Below, one piece after another: positions 20,356 to 28,860 of a stretch of DNA of 64,000 nt. Position 1 is the first letter of the stretch, and each line of letters starts with the position of its first letter. The position numbers and the translations under genes were made by a program. Under the pieces are notes generated by a model, which did not search any database, had not been told where the DNA came from, and was given only the letters and a program-made list of their open reading frames with translations. The stretch is from Pomphorhynchus laevis (lineage: Eukaryota; Acanthocephala; Palaeacanthocephala; Echinorhynchida; Pomphorhynchidae): contig WNNJ02001069.1 in assembly GCA_012934845.2 (NCBI GenBank), positions 1 to 64,000 of the forward strand, read 5' to 3'.

Positions 20356-21005
20356 ACTTATATTATCATCTACAGGCACCTTAACACACGCTTAAACAGT
20401 GTTTAAAGATCGAAAACAGAACTACCTTTAATCTGCATCATCGGAGGGAATTTAGCATAAGCTTTTTGCATGGCAGTGACTGTTACAGTTTAACCATGCA
20501 TCAGGCACTAAATTCTTTCTAATAGGAATGCTGTTTAACAGGGACAATTAAAAGTGTGCAAATATATAAAATATAATTTGTTGTTACACCTGCCCTGGGA
20601 CACTCACTGGTGTACTCATAAATATATCACTATGTTTTCCTCATGAAGAGGCATAAACACCAGGCAGCATTCTATATATCCTCATCAGACTAAGAAATAA
20701 AACTGAATTATTCTTGCATTATTCAAAGTCGATACGTATGCCCAGTCAGCCTATGTGTGACGACAAACTTCACAACGGTATACGCGTTTGCTCTAACGGA
20801 GCTCATCAGTACCGTGACTTCAATAATCATCTATAGGCACCTTAACACACGCTTAAATAGTGTTTAAAGCTCCAAAACAGAACTACCCTTAATCTGAATC
20901 ATCGGAGGGAATTTAGCATAAGCTCTGTGCATGGCAGTGACTTTTACAGTTTAACCATGCATCAGGCACTAAATTCTTTCTAATAGGAATGCTGTTTAAC
21001 AGGGA

Positions 21006-21134
21006 CGCCTCCTGTCAGATACTGCTGGATGACTCGTTGTAAGTTAAGTCTGAGTCATCTTAACTAGGTGGCGACACTGAAAAAGCAACGTTAAAAATTA
21101 TGACTTAAAAGTTTCATGTACTTAACCATATTGG
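21006..21134. other. Junction region without recognisable feature
   Basis: This links the broken end of satellite 1 to a Naiad-like copy. It holds the short near-palindrome around GATGACTC and GAGTCATC (21030-21058). No gene or known repeat is recognised. Confidence 0.4.
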
Positions 21135-22340
21135 AAAAATACGTAAGTACTAATGATTTCAATTTTAGATATTTTAAATGTAACAGAAAAAAATTGTATT
21201 GTTAGTGATGTTATAAATAATAATTGTATTGTAAGTAATTCAACAAACAAATGTTTTTCATTAAATATTAATAATATTTGTAACTGCAATACCGCCGGTT
21301 ATAGTCTATCTAATACAATGTACATGTGGATTACAGTATATAGGAAAAACATATCAAATGTTAAAAACTAGGTTTAGGTAACACATATATAATATACAGC
21401 AAAATAGTCAAACTCTATTTCATAACATATGAGATTAATAGGACATGATATTTAAAACTGTAAATTATTTATTTTAGAACATATTATCGAAGAAAGCATA
21501 TCAATATTAAATCAAAAACTATTAGAAAAAGAAGATTTTTGGATTTAAACGCTTACTTCCATGTACCTATAATGATTAAATGACGTGGTACAAGGAATTG
21601 GCAGAAATAGTATAATACATAATAAACAACTATATTATAATAATCCAGTTAAACGCAAACCAAGAAGTCATGGTGATAAAAGGAATAAGAAAAATAGAGT
21701 TAAAAATATTAAAAATGATATGTATAGAAATGAACCATTAGAAATATTAAAACAACCTTTAAGAGATAATAAACTAAAAGATCTTTATGTAAATATAAGA
21801 AGTTTTTCTAAAAATATCATATGTTCAATAAACCAAAAATTAATTAACTACTATGATATGCTAAGTGTATAATAGACAGTTATTGTAATACAAAATTCTA
21901 TAATCGTACAATAAATGTTAATAATAACAATAGAAAATATACATTTACACTAAACTTCATAAATAAATGGATAGATAACATAAATATAGCCGGACTTTCA
22001 AATATTTCTAAAAGTAAAGAAATAATAGGGTCAAATTAAAGTAAATATATTCCTAAAATTAGGTATAAACGTAAACCACCATTAGGATGAAAAATTTGTA
22101 ATTTTAATAAAGAATTAAAATCAATATGTAACGATAATATTAGAAACATCATAGAAACTGCATGCAATTGTAAAAGTCTTAGTTTTGATAAATTAAATGA
22201 ATATATATGTACCCATAATCTCGAATTAATTGAAAATTGTGAATTAAGAAAGCTGCTATCAAAAGGGTGTAAATATAGATTAAAAAACAACAACGACAAA
22301 AATAAAATTTACAATTCGTTATATAATAACTTAAATGATT
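21135..22340 (+). pseudogene. Naiad-like PLE N-terminal half with GIY-YIG domain
   Basis: At 21153-21371 a cysteine-containing start (NICNCNTAG) is followed, one base out of frame, by QCTCGLQYIGKTYQMLKTRF at about 21316-21375. This is a clear YIG half of a GIY-YIG nuclease, placed before the RT. N-terminal GIY-YIG is the hallmark of the Naiad/Chlamys branch of PLEs, which is why I call this family Naiad-like. The frame 21585-21872 (GIGRNSIIHNKQLYYNN to YYDMLSV) and the INKWIDNINIAGLS and cysteine/histidine segments follow to 22340. Stops and frameshifts are frequent, so it is not functional. Confidence 0.83.
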
Positions 22341-23040
22341 ACTTTTTATTAACATTAACTAAAGCTACTATTTATTTATATCGTAAAGATGACATATTTA
22401 AATTTACAAGAAACATATTTTTGCATGAGCATTCATGCATACCATAAAATATAAAATATAATACATTAAATAATGAAATTTTTAAAATTGCAACACTATG
22501 TAATGATATTTGCTTTCTTCAAAATTATTTAAATAATTTAATAGATACATATTTTCAACTAGGTTCCTATAAAAATAACCTCAAGCAGAAAATAGTAAAA
22601 TATATAAATCAACAAAATAATATATAGAATAAATTTAAACTCGCAAGTGGCAAATTTTTATGGATGGATAATAAATAATATACTTTGTATTAGAATAAGA
22701 TACTAGATAGTTTTATCAGAGGAAATACATCATTAGCATGTATTTGGCCCCGCTGCTATGTTGGGTAGAGGAGTTAGGGGCCGAAACCTGATAGCATAGC
22801 AGTTCCTCCTTATGACCTCTAATTCTTATTCTGATACAACGTCTGTTATTTATTAGTCAATTCATAAAAATGAGGTTTATTTTAAATTTCATTTTTTCTA
22901 TTTTAACTTGATTTAAATTATAGAAAATCTAAATACAATTATTAATTTTATTATTTAATTATTAAATTTTGATTTAGCATTATTATGTTTTGTTTATTTT
23001 ATAATTATATTGAATACGTAGACTCAGTTAGCTGATTTAA
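22340..23040 (+). pseudogene. Naiad-like PLE 3' part joined after an internal deletion
   Basis: At about 22345 the N-terminal LNDYF segment is joined directly to TLTKATIYLYRKDDIFKF, which normally lies after the RT catalytic site. The whole RT core is missing. The remainder (EHSCIP, tail, terminal region with the RNA element at 22705-22830, where the core reads CTTATGA) follows. The same deletion junction recurs near 33750 and 35475. Confidence 0.85.
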
Positions 23041-23270
23041 TTAGTAAGCTGATTAATAGTGAAAGCTCCAATATATCTAGGATAAACATTTGGGAAGATT
23101 ACATATTTGATAAAATTAAAAATAAAATGAAAATAACAAACAATTACAAAAGGAAAGATAAAATTTATAAAGATATGTATAAAGAACTTACTAAATTAAA
23201 GGATAACTATTTGATAACAACTATTGACATAGCTAGTAATAACTTTGTCTTCATATGCAAAAAGCGTATT
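23040..23270 (+). pseudogene. Naiad-like PLE, start of RT region
   Basis: Directly after a terminal region, as in a tandem copy, the reading restarts at KLINSESSNISRINIWEDY and goes up to TTIDIASNNFVFICKK, where it is cut by an RLE-B fragment. Confidence 0.8.
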
Positions 23271-23725
23271 GCCGAAGGCGTCCCGCCGACTATGCCATCT
23301 TCCAGGTACCACATGTTGAGGTTTATTCCAGGGATATGAGAAACGTATTCAATCGTTTTTTTAATGCCCAACGCGAAGAGGAAAGGGCCCAACGGGTCAC
23401 CCTGCTGGACTCCTTCACATAAATTGAGAGGGTTCTGCGGGCCGAAACGAAGGGGTGCCTTGCACTTGTATGAAAAGTCAAACCATGGCAAGATCTCCAG
23501 GACGTTCTCTCGGACCTTTGCTCGTAAGTGCGCTCTGGACAATGAGTTGAAGGCGTTTGAACGATCGATCTTTTGCCCAGGCCCAGTTGTTGTCGTTGGC
23601 GTGAAGTGCGTGGATTCGTCGGATGTTGTGAACGATCCTTTCCACTGTGTTTGGGGTTGCTACCCCTAGTTGTGTTGGTTGTAGGAAACCAGCGAAACGT
23701 TTGCGGAGTTGGAGACGTATGCATT
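23271..23725 (-). pseudogene. Internal RT fragment of an RLE-B retrotransposon
   Basis: About 455 bp nearly identical to 26150-26606 of RLE-B1, covering FSYKCKAPLRFGPQNPLN, the GVQQGDPLGPFLFAL motif and the catalytic region MWYLEDG. Here the frame stays open across the A-run where RLE-B1 is shifted. It carries neither end of the element and lies within Naiad-like sequence, so it is a copied fragment rather than a normal 5'-truncated insertion. YLED in place of YLDD would be inactive. Confidence 0.87.
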
Positions 23726-24021
23726 TCTATCTTTTTATTCTAATAAGGTATCTATTATTTTCTAATCTTTTTATTCTAATAAGGTATCTTGTTAGAATAA
23801 GATACATACCATTAGGATTGAATGACGTGGTACAAGGAATTGGCAGAAGTAGTATAATACATAATAAACAACTATATTATAATAATCCAGTTTAACGCAA
23901 ACCAAGAAGTCATGGGGATAAAAGGAATAGGAAAAATAGAGTTAAAAATATTAAATAAGATATGTATATAAATGAACGATTAGAAATATTAAAACAACTT
24001 TTAAGTGATAATAAGCTAAAA
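23726..24021 (+). pseudogene. Naiad-like PLE, first part of the copy hosting both RLE-B insertions
   Basis: Two tandem scraps of CTAATAAGGTATCT at 23740-23790 are followed by coding sequence GLNDVVQGIGRSSIIHNKQ and onward to the target site at 24012-24021. The element resumes at 27900 and again at 30721. Confidence 0.8.
24012..24021. repeat. Target-site duplication of RLE-B1, left copy
   Basis: TAAGCTAAAA occurs here and at 27900-27909, directly flanking the insertion. The uninterrupted sequence is seen in the related copy near 14749-14758. Confidence 0.85.
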
Positions 24022-24098
24022 TTTAGCCATTTCATCAAAAACTAGATTCAGTTTTAACAAGATGTAATGAAAAAAAATCAAATACAAAAACTACTGAA

Positions 24099-24636
24099 TT
24101 ACAGCTGCTTGCTGGCCTTCATTTCCTCCTCGGCTTGTTTGCGGTTTCTGTCGTGTGGAATAAGTTTATCGGCGAAGCAACCTTTGCAGTATATTTCACC
24201 ATCCTGATCTTTATATGTACCCAAAGTCAAGGTTGTATTGCAAGTTTTACATCTAAAGCAATTTTCGTGCCATTTGCGTTCTGCACGCACCAATTCTTTC
24301 CGCAGCATACACTGTGGTTCCACATCGTGAGCACTTTTCAATTGCTCCACCAAATTTCGGTCCTATTGTTTCGCGTTCATGCTCAGGAAAATACTCAACA
24401 TTGTCGATATTGATCTTCACAGTTGTCGTACGCGGCTGTTTAATGATCATTATCGTTTGGATTGGTTGCTGGGGCATTATTTGTATGTTAGAAATCGGGC
24501 TGGCCTGGATTATTGGCAGTGTATCGGGAATTTGGTACACTATCTCAGTCATGCATGACACGGGAATTATTTCGTCGTACTCATTCATTGGGGTATGGTT
24601 CTTGTTGTTATCTTTGCAAACCGGTAGTCCCATCAC
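24099..24636 (-). pseudogene. Host-like LIM-domain coding sequence inside RLE-B1
   Basis: Two overlapping minus-strand frames (24253-24636 and 24099-24353) together show all eight zinc ligands of one LIM domain: CSRC, then HENC, FRC and KTC, then YCKGC. The lead-in KFGGAIEKCSRCGTTVYAAE and the closing DQDGEIYCKGCFADKL resemble cysteine-rich-protein type LIM domains. A frameshift lies between the first zinc pair and the histidine. A proline/isoleucine-rich segment precedes it, and a basic tail (RNRKQAEEEMKASKQL) ends at a stop, followed by about 75 bp to the insertion end. No intron is visible, consistent with a spliced mRNA source. LIM identity is firm; the donor gene is not identified. Confidence 0.82.
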
Positions 24637-25330
24637 ATCACGAGTTCGGCTCGAAGCACAAGAGTCTGGCTCGAAGAGGCGTTTCCCGGTTCACATGTTT
24701 CCTGGTGTCCACCATCAAATGTCGATATTGGGATCTGGTCAAGTGACGCTAGCATTGCTTTGGCGTTGCCTCTCATTATTGCAATAGAGATGCGCTGGTA
24801 TAAATGCGAGATCGTCACGGCGTATCTGACTCCGCTTGTCCGGCTCATGTTATTTGCAACCCGTTTAATGACCCTGTTTCCCTCTTCATTCCATCCCCAA
24901 ACGACTCCACTACAGCGGCTGGAAATATATACCCCGCTGCTTCTACCCTGCTCTTGTACTTCCGGTCTTTAACATTAGCCGCGTACGATGTAGCGGCGGC
25001 GAGCTGTGCGTTAGCAGCTGAGCGACGGTATGCCGTCTGTTGGGGGTGAGTGACTGCAAAGTCGATTGCATGGGGAGGATCCCCATAAAATAGGATGTCT
25101 GCCGGCCGTTCACGTAGGTCCGGGATAATACCTCGCACTTCCAGAGCTACATCCATCCGGGCTGATTGTGCGGCTGCGAATACCACGTCACGAATAGCAT
25201 TATGCCGCAGTCATTGGTAACCCCCGTATTGGCATGTTAGCGAGTGTATGCCTTCCTTATCAGCTATGCACATGCAGCGGCCGCACCTATAATCCTTTTC
25301 GTGTAAAGAAATCCAAAGCCACATGCGGAC
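24633..25330 (-). pseudogene. RLE-B1 CCHC finger and restriction-like endonuclease
   Basis: Upstream of the frame 24845-25186, in the same frame, is a cysteine/histidine finger (CGRCMCIADKEGIHSLTC, about 25250-25300) and LRHNAIRD. Then comes the nuclease signature RERPADILFYGDPP followed by AIDFAVTHP, matching the RPD...D pattern of RLE domains, and KDRKYKSRVEAAGY. A frameshift near 24845 leads to MSRTSGVRYA and the ISIAIMRGNAKAMLASL segment that is also in RLE-B2. A TGA lies inside the finger region and a TAG just before it. Confidence 0.8.
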
Positions 25331-25336
25331 TAGAAT

Positions 25337-26900
25337 TCAGAACTGTGGGGGTGTTAATTCCGTTCCAGATGCTGCATTTGGTACAGCACTAAGCCAAGCC
25401 CCAGCTTTTGGACACGACACTGCATGTAGTCGGGCACGATCCATTTTGCTAGATGATTGTATAAGCTGTGTCGAGGCGAGATTTTCAATCAGGCGTGAGG
25501 TTGATGATTGACCGCCCTCCGTAGACGGTATGAAGTGAGATCCCACTGTGGTTCTAAGGGTGGCTAATGCCTCTGAATAGCCAGGAAAAAGTGTAGGATC
25601 CAGACTGTATTCTTCTCCGACCTGCATCACGCTATGTATAAATGCGCTCTGGACATGCGCCGCATTACATCTTAGGCCAAATCCACCCAGACGGATTGGG
25701 AGTGTCATCTGTGATTTCGCTGCTTCGTGTAGTTGACACGCGCATATTTTCTGAAAGGCGCTGGCGATTTGTCTGTCGAATGACTGACAAAACGTTTTTG
25801 TAATCCTTGGATCAACTGAACGGAGAAGGTGGTTTATCCTGGACGAGGAAGCGCAGTGTTTGAGTAGGAGGTATCCGACTTGGGGGTCTGGCAGCTTGGC
25901 TACTGCATCGATTGTCTGGATTAGCGGTGGCAAAATCTCGTTTGTCAGGTGGGTTTCTATGAAGGACTCGTCACCGATGGGTATGCCTAACAAGTGCATG
26001 TTTCCAGAGGTGTTCTCCGAAACCACCTCGGATAGTAGGGCCAAGCAAGAGCTTATGGCTTTAGGCGTGCCGATGACCTCTGTCTTTCGCCAGTTTAGCT
26101 GCAATTTAATCTCCTTGAAACTCGTGTCTAGCCAGCCGAGTGCGGATGCGATTGCCGAAGGCGTCCCGCCGACTATGCCATCGTCCAGGTACCACATGTT
26201 GAGGTTTATTCCAGGGATATGAGAAACGTGTTCAATTGTTTTTTAATGGCCAACGCGAAGAGGAAAGGACCCAACGGGTCACCCTGCTGGACTCCTTCAC
26301 ATAAATTGAGAGGGTTCTGCGGGCCGAAACGAAGGGGTGCCTTGCACTTGTATGAAAAGTCAAACCATGGCAAGATCTCCAGGACGTTCTCTCGGACCTT
26401 TGCTCGTAAGTGCGCTCTGGACAATGAGTTGAAGGCGTTTGAAAGATCGATCTTTGCCCAGGCCCATTTGTTGTCGTTGGCGTGAAGTGCGTGGATTCGT
26501 CGGATGTTGTGAACGATCCTGTCCACTGTGTTTGGGGTTGCTACCCCTAGTTGTGTTGGTTGTAGGAAACCAGCGAAACGTTTGCGGAGTTGGAGACATA
26601 TGCATTTCGAGCAGAGACGGCGTAGAGTTTCGTCAACGGCAATTGGTCTTATACCCCCGTTCTTTTTGGGAAGTGCGATTAAGTTAGCGCCGGCAATGCA
26701 AGGCGCCACTTCAGAGGGTGCTAGTCCCGCCAGAAAGTGGTTGACAAGGTGCGTCAGATTCTCTGCTAGCGAAGCGCCGCTATTGGCTCGTAACATGTCT
26801 TGGATATGCTCTGGTCTTAGCCCAAGGCAACCTGGTCCCGACCCTGAAGGAAAAGAGTTGACCGCGGCAATGAGGTCTCGTAGCCTACAGATATAGACGA
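25337..26900 (-). pseudogene. RLE-B1 reverse transcriptase
   Basis: Frames 26206-26796 (extending upstream in frame to about 26900) and 25337-26197 together carry GPGCLGLRPEHIQDML, ANLIALPKKNGGIRPIAV, WAKIDLSNAFNSLSRA, CEGVQQGDPLGPFLFAL and the catalytic MWYLDDG, then LNWRKTEVIG, the thumb (LLGIPIGDESF) and the AWLSAVPN segment. A single frameshift at the A-run near 26235-26245 separates the two halves. The motif set is that of a non-LTR RT like RLE-A but clearly divergent from it. Confidence 0.88.
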
Positions 26901-26929
26901 AATTGGATTGTTTGAAAGACGTTCTATAA

Positions 26930-27737
26930 GATTAGGTGAGGATAGTGGCTGATCCCGCTAGATGCTGTATGTCAGGGGATGTAGTATTTGCAATGCTGTC
27001 CGTGTTTGTGTAGATGGGCTGACTATTCCTCCTGAAACCAAACGCTGAAGTGCTTTACCGTAATTCCCATGCTTGGTCAGGTTGATACAAGCAATTTCTG
27101 AATTGCCGTTTAGTTGACGGTTTGCATATTTGTGTGGCGTTTGTATCATGGATAGCACATCTGTTGAAGCGGTTGTCGCGTAGGCTCTTATTGATTCACA
27201 AATGTGCTTCTCGAGCTTATATCGACCTTTGCATGTTGTGGGCATTGGGCCACTGAATCATGATTTTGCGAAGAGCAGCAACTTTGTCCATGAACTGACA
27301 TCTCCGATCTGCAGTGCATGTTTGATATTGTCACAGAAATAGGTGGCTGCTAGAACACGTGCTTTGTACGGAATGCGTATGACTGTTGTTGATTCTCTGC
27401 GCCAACATGATTGAAGACATGATAGACGGTTCGAAGCGTCGACTCGAGCGCTTGGTATTGCTAATGTTGGAATTATGACTTCTGTGGTGGCTTCATTTGG
27501 TTGGACCTTGGACGCATTGTCGAAACAGCCGAATCCCTCGCCCGAACCTGCACACCTTGAACCTCTGAACTTATGAAAGCGGAAGCATCCATTAGTTGTC
27601 AAAACGATGTCCCTCTGGCAGATGCGACAGGGCCGCTTACCTCTGATAATATCATTTTGATCTTGCCCGTCGTACGCCATTGTGTTTAATAACATTGTAA
27701 GTAAGTTTGTAATTGCTAAGAGTCGTAGAGTCCGCAA
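26930..27737 (-). pseudogene. RLE-B1 N-terminal region with zinc-finger motif
   Basis: Minus-strand frames 27258-27737 and 26958-27245 are in the same frame, separated by a TGA at 27258-27260. The likely start is the MAYDGQDQ methionine near 27680. The motif CRICQRDIVLTTNGCFRFHK then GSRC is a cysteine/histidine cluster of the kind found at the N-terminus of these elements. The segment KALQRLVSGGIVSPSTQT resembles the conserved pre-RT region. A frameshift near 26930-26960 precedes the RT frame. Confidence 0.72.
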
Positions 27738-27899
27738 GTGTGAGCGAGCCGCTGGTTGATTGTAGATTTTGTATGTATTTTAGATTGTAAGATGTTGTAA
27801 TTGTATTTACTTTAGATTGTAATTTGTGTAAGATGTTGTAATCAAGAAAATTTTTCTATTGTAAGTAGTTTATTAAGTAGCCAAGAAAGTTCAAACTAG
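27738..27899 (-). other. RLE-B1 leader
   Basis: An AT-rich non-coding leader with several variants of TAGATTGTAA and TGTAAGATGTTGTAA. It ends with ATTGTAAGTAGTTTATTAAG, which resembles the leader of RLE-A (ATTGTAAGTAG at about 10457 and 10505). Confidence 0.5.
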
Positions 27900-27909
27900 T
27901 AAGCTAAAA
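27900..27909. repeat. Target-site duplication of RLE-B1, right copy
   Basis: TAAGCTAAAA, identical to 24012-24021. It lies next to the 5' leader of RLE-B1. Confidence 0.85.
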
Positions 27910-28459
27910 GATCTGTATGTAAATATAAGAAGTTTTTCTAAAGATATCATATGTTCGATAAATCAAAAATTAATTAACGACTATGATAGGCTAAGTTGTA
28001 TAATAGACAGTTATTGTAATACAAAATACTATAATCGTACAATAAATGTAAATAATAACAATAGAAAAAATACATTAATCATAAACTTCATAAATAAATA
28101 GATAGATAACATAAATATAGTCGGCCTTTCAAATATTTCTAAAAGTAAAGAAATAATAGGGTCAAATAAAATTAAATATATTCTTAAAATTAGGTATAAA
28201 CGTATACCACCATTAGGACGAAAAATTTGTAATTATAAAAAAGAATTAAAATCAATACGTAACGAAAATATTAGAAACATAATGGAAACAGAATGCAATT
28301 GTAAAAGTCTAAGTTTTGATAAAATAAATGAACATATATGTACCCATAATCTAGAATTAATTGAAAATTGTGAATTAAGAAACCTGCTATCAAAAAGGTA
28401 TAAATATAGATTAAATAATAACAACGACAAAAATAAAATTTACAATTCGTTATATAATA

Positions 28460-28470
28460 ACTTAAATGAT
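28460..28470. repeat. Target-site duplication of RLE-B2, left copy
   Basis: ACTTAAATGAT, repeated exactly at 30721-30731. The empty site is recognisable in the related copy near 22330-22341. Confidence 0.85.
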
Positions 28471-28540
28471 AAAACATTTAACTTACCAATTACTGTTCAA
28501 ATAAATAAAAATAAAGATAAAAATAAAGATAAATAAAATT

Positions 28541-28860
28541 TTAAGGAAAAACAGCGTCGCTATTCTTTTGATTCCGCCTTATCCGTGGACTTGTCTGCCT
28601 TTGACGTCTCCCCGTCCACGTTGCTGGATTCGGCAAGCTGTTGCAAGGTGTCTACATATTTGTCGGCATTTCGTACAGTCACGGTCCTCCGAGGCGGTAA
28701 GAAAAACAGCGTCGTTGTCCTCCTCTGTTGCTGCCACATCCGTCGACTTCTCTGCCTCTGACGTCTTTCCGTTCCCCTTGCTGGATTCGGCAGGCTGTTG
28801 AGTGGCGTTCGCGGACACATATTTGTCGGCATCTCGTACAGTCCCGGTCCTCCGAGGCGG
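28541..28860 (-). repeat. Two-copy tandem repeat in the RLE-B2 tail
   Basis: Units 28541-28697 and 28698-28860 both run from a GGAAAAACAGCGTCG-like start to CCTCCGAGGCGG. They encode a hydrophilic Ser/Glu/Lys-rich segment (VRDADKYV and ADKSTDK). The reading shifts frame between the units. The function is unknown. Confidence 0.85.

Larger units (their letters stand above)
17163..21005 (-). repeat. Satellite 1 tandem array with hammerhead ribozymes
   Basis: Nine head-to-tail units begin near 17167, 17629, 18093, 18486, 18944, 19405, 19794, 20263 and 20719. The usual period is about 460 bp; the units at 18093 and 19405 are about 390 bp because they lack the same internal segment after the ribozyme. 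The last is cut at 21005. Each unit carries a minus-strand hammerhead. By reading, the core CTGATGA is intact in units 2, 4, 6, 7, 8 and 9; it is altered in unit 1 (17221-17265, CTGATAA), unit 3 (18144-18187, CTTATGA) and unit 5 (18997-19040). Unit 9 has a base deleted in the GAAA block. No protein is encoded; open frames here are chance. Confidence 0.95.
24022..27899 (-). mobile_element. RLE-B1: RLE-type non-LTR retrotransposon carrying a LIM-domain tail
   Basis: A 3.9 kb minus-strand insertion bounded by a 10 bp target-site duplication. Order on its own strand: leader with ATTGTAAGTAG, zinc-finger N-terminus, RT, CCHC finger, restriction-like endonuclease, then a sequence encoding a complete LIM domain with a stop codon and a short 3' UTR-like tail ending at the duplication. 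Multiple frameshifts and stops make it inactive. The LIM part is not a usual component of such elements and differs from the tail of RLE-B2. Confidence 0.88.
27900..28470 (+). pseudogene. Naiad-like PLE, second part of the split copy
   Basis: This resumes at the RLE-B1 target site with the LKDLYVNIRSF segment and continues to the cysteine/histidine region: CNCKSLSFDKINEHICTHNL, then ENCELRNLL, in the frame opening at 28282. It ends at the RLE-B2 target site. Confidence 0.85.

Noticed and set aside
17163-21005. Frame at 19716-19907 in satellite 1
   Set aside because: Present in one unit only, in repeat sequence with no conserved frame across units.
24900-25190. Plus-strand frames overlapping the RLE-B1 endonuclease region
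   Set aside because: Antisense shadows in a GC-richer segment; the minus strand has the recognisable endonuclease signature.
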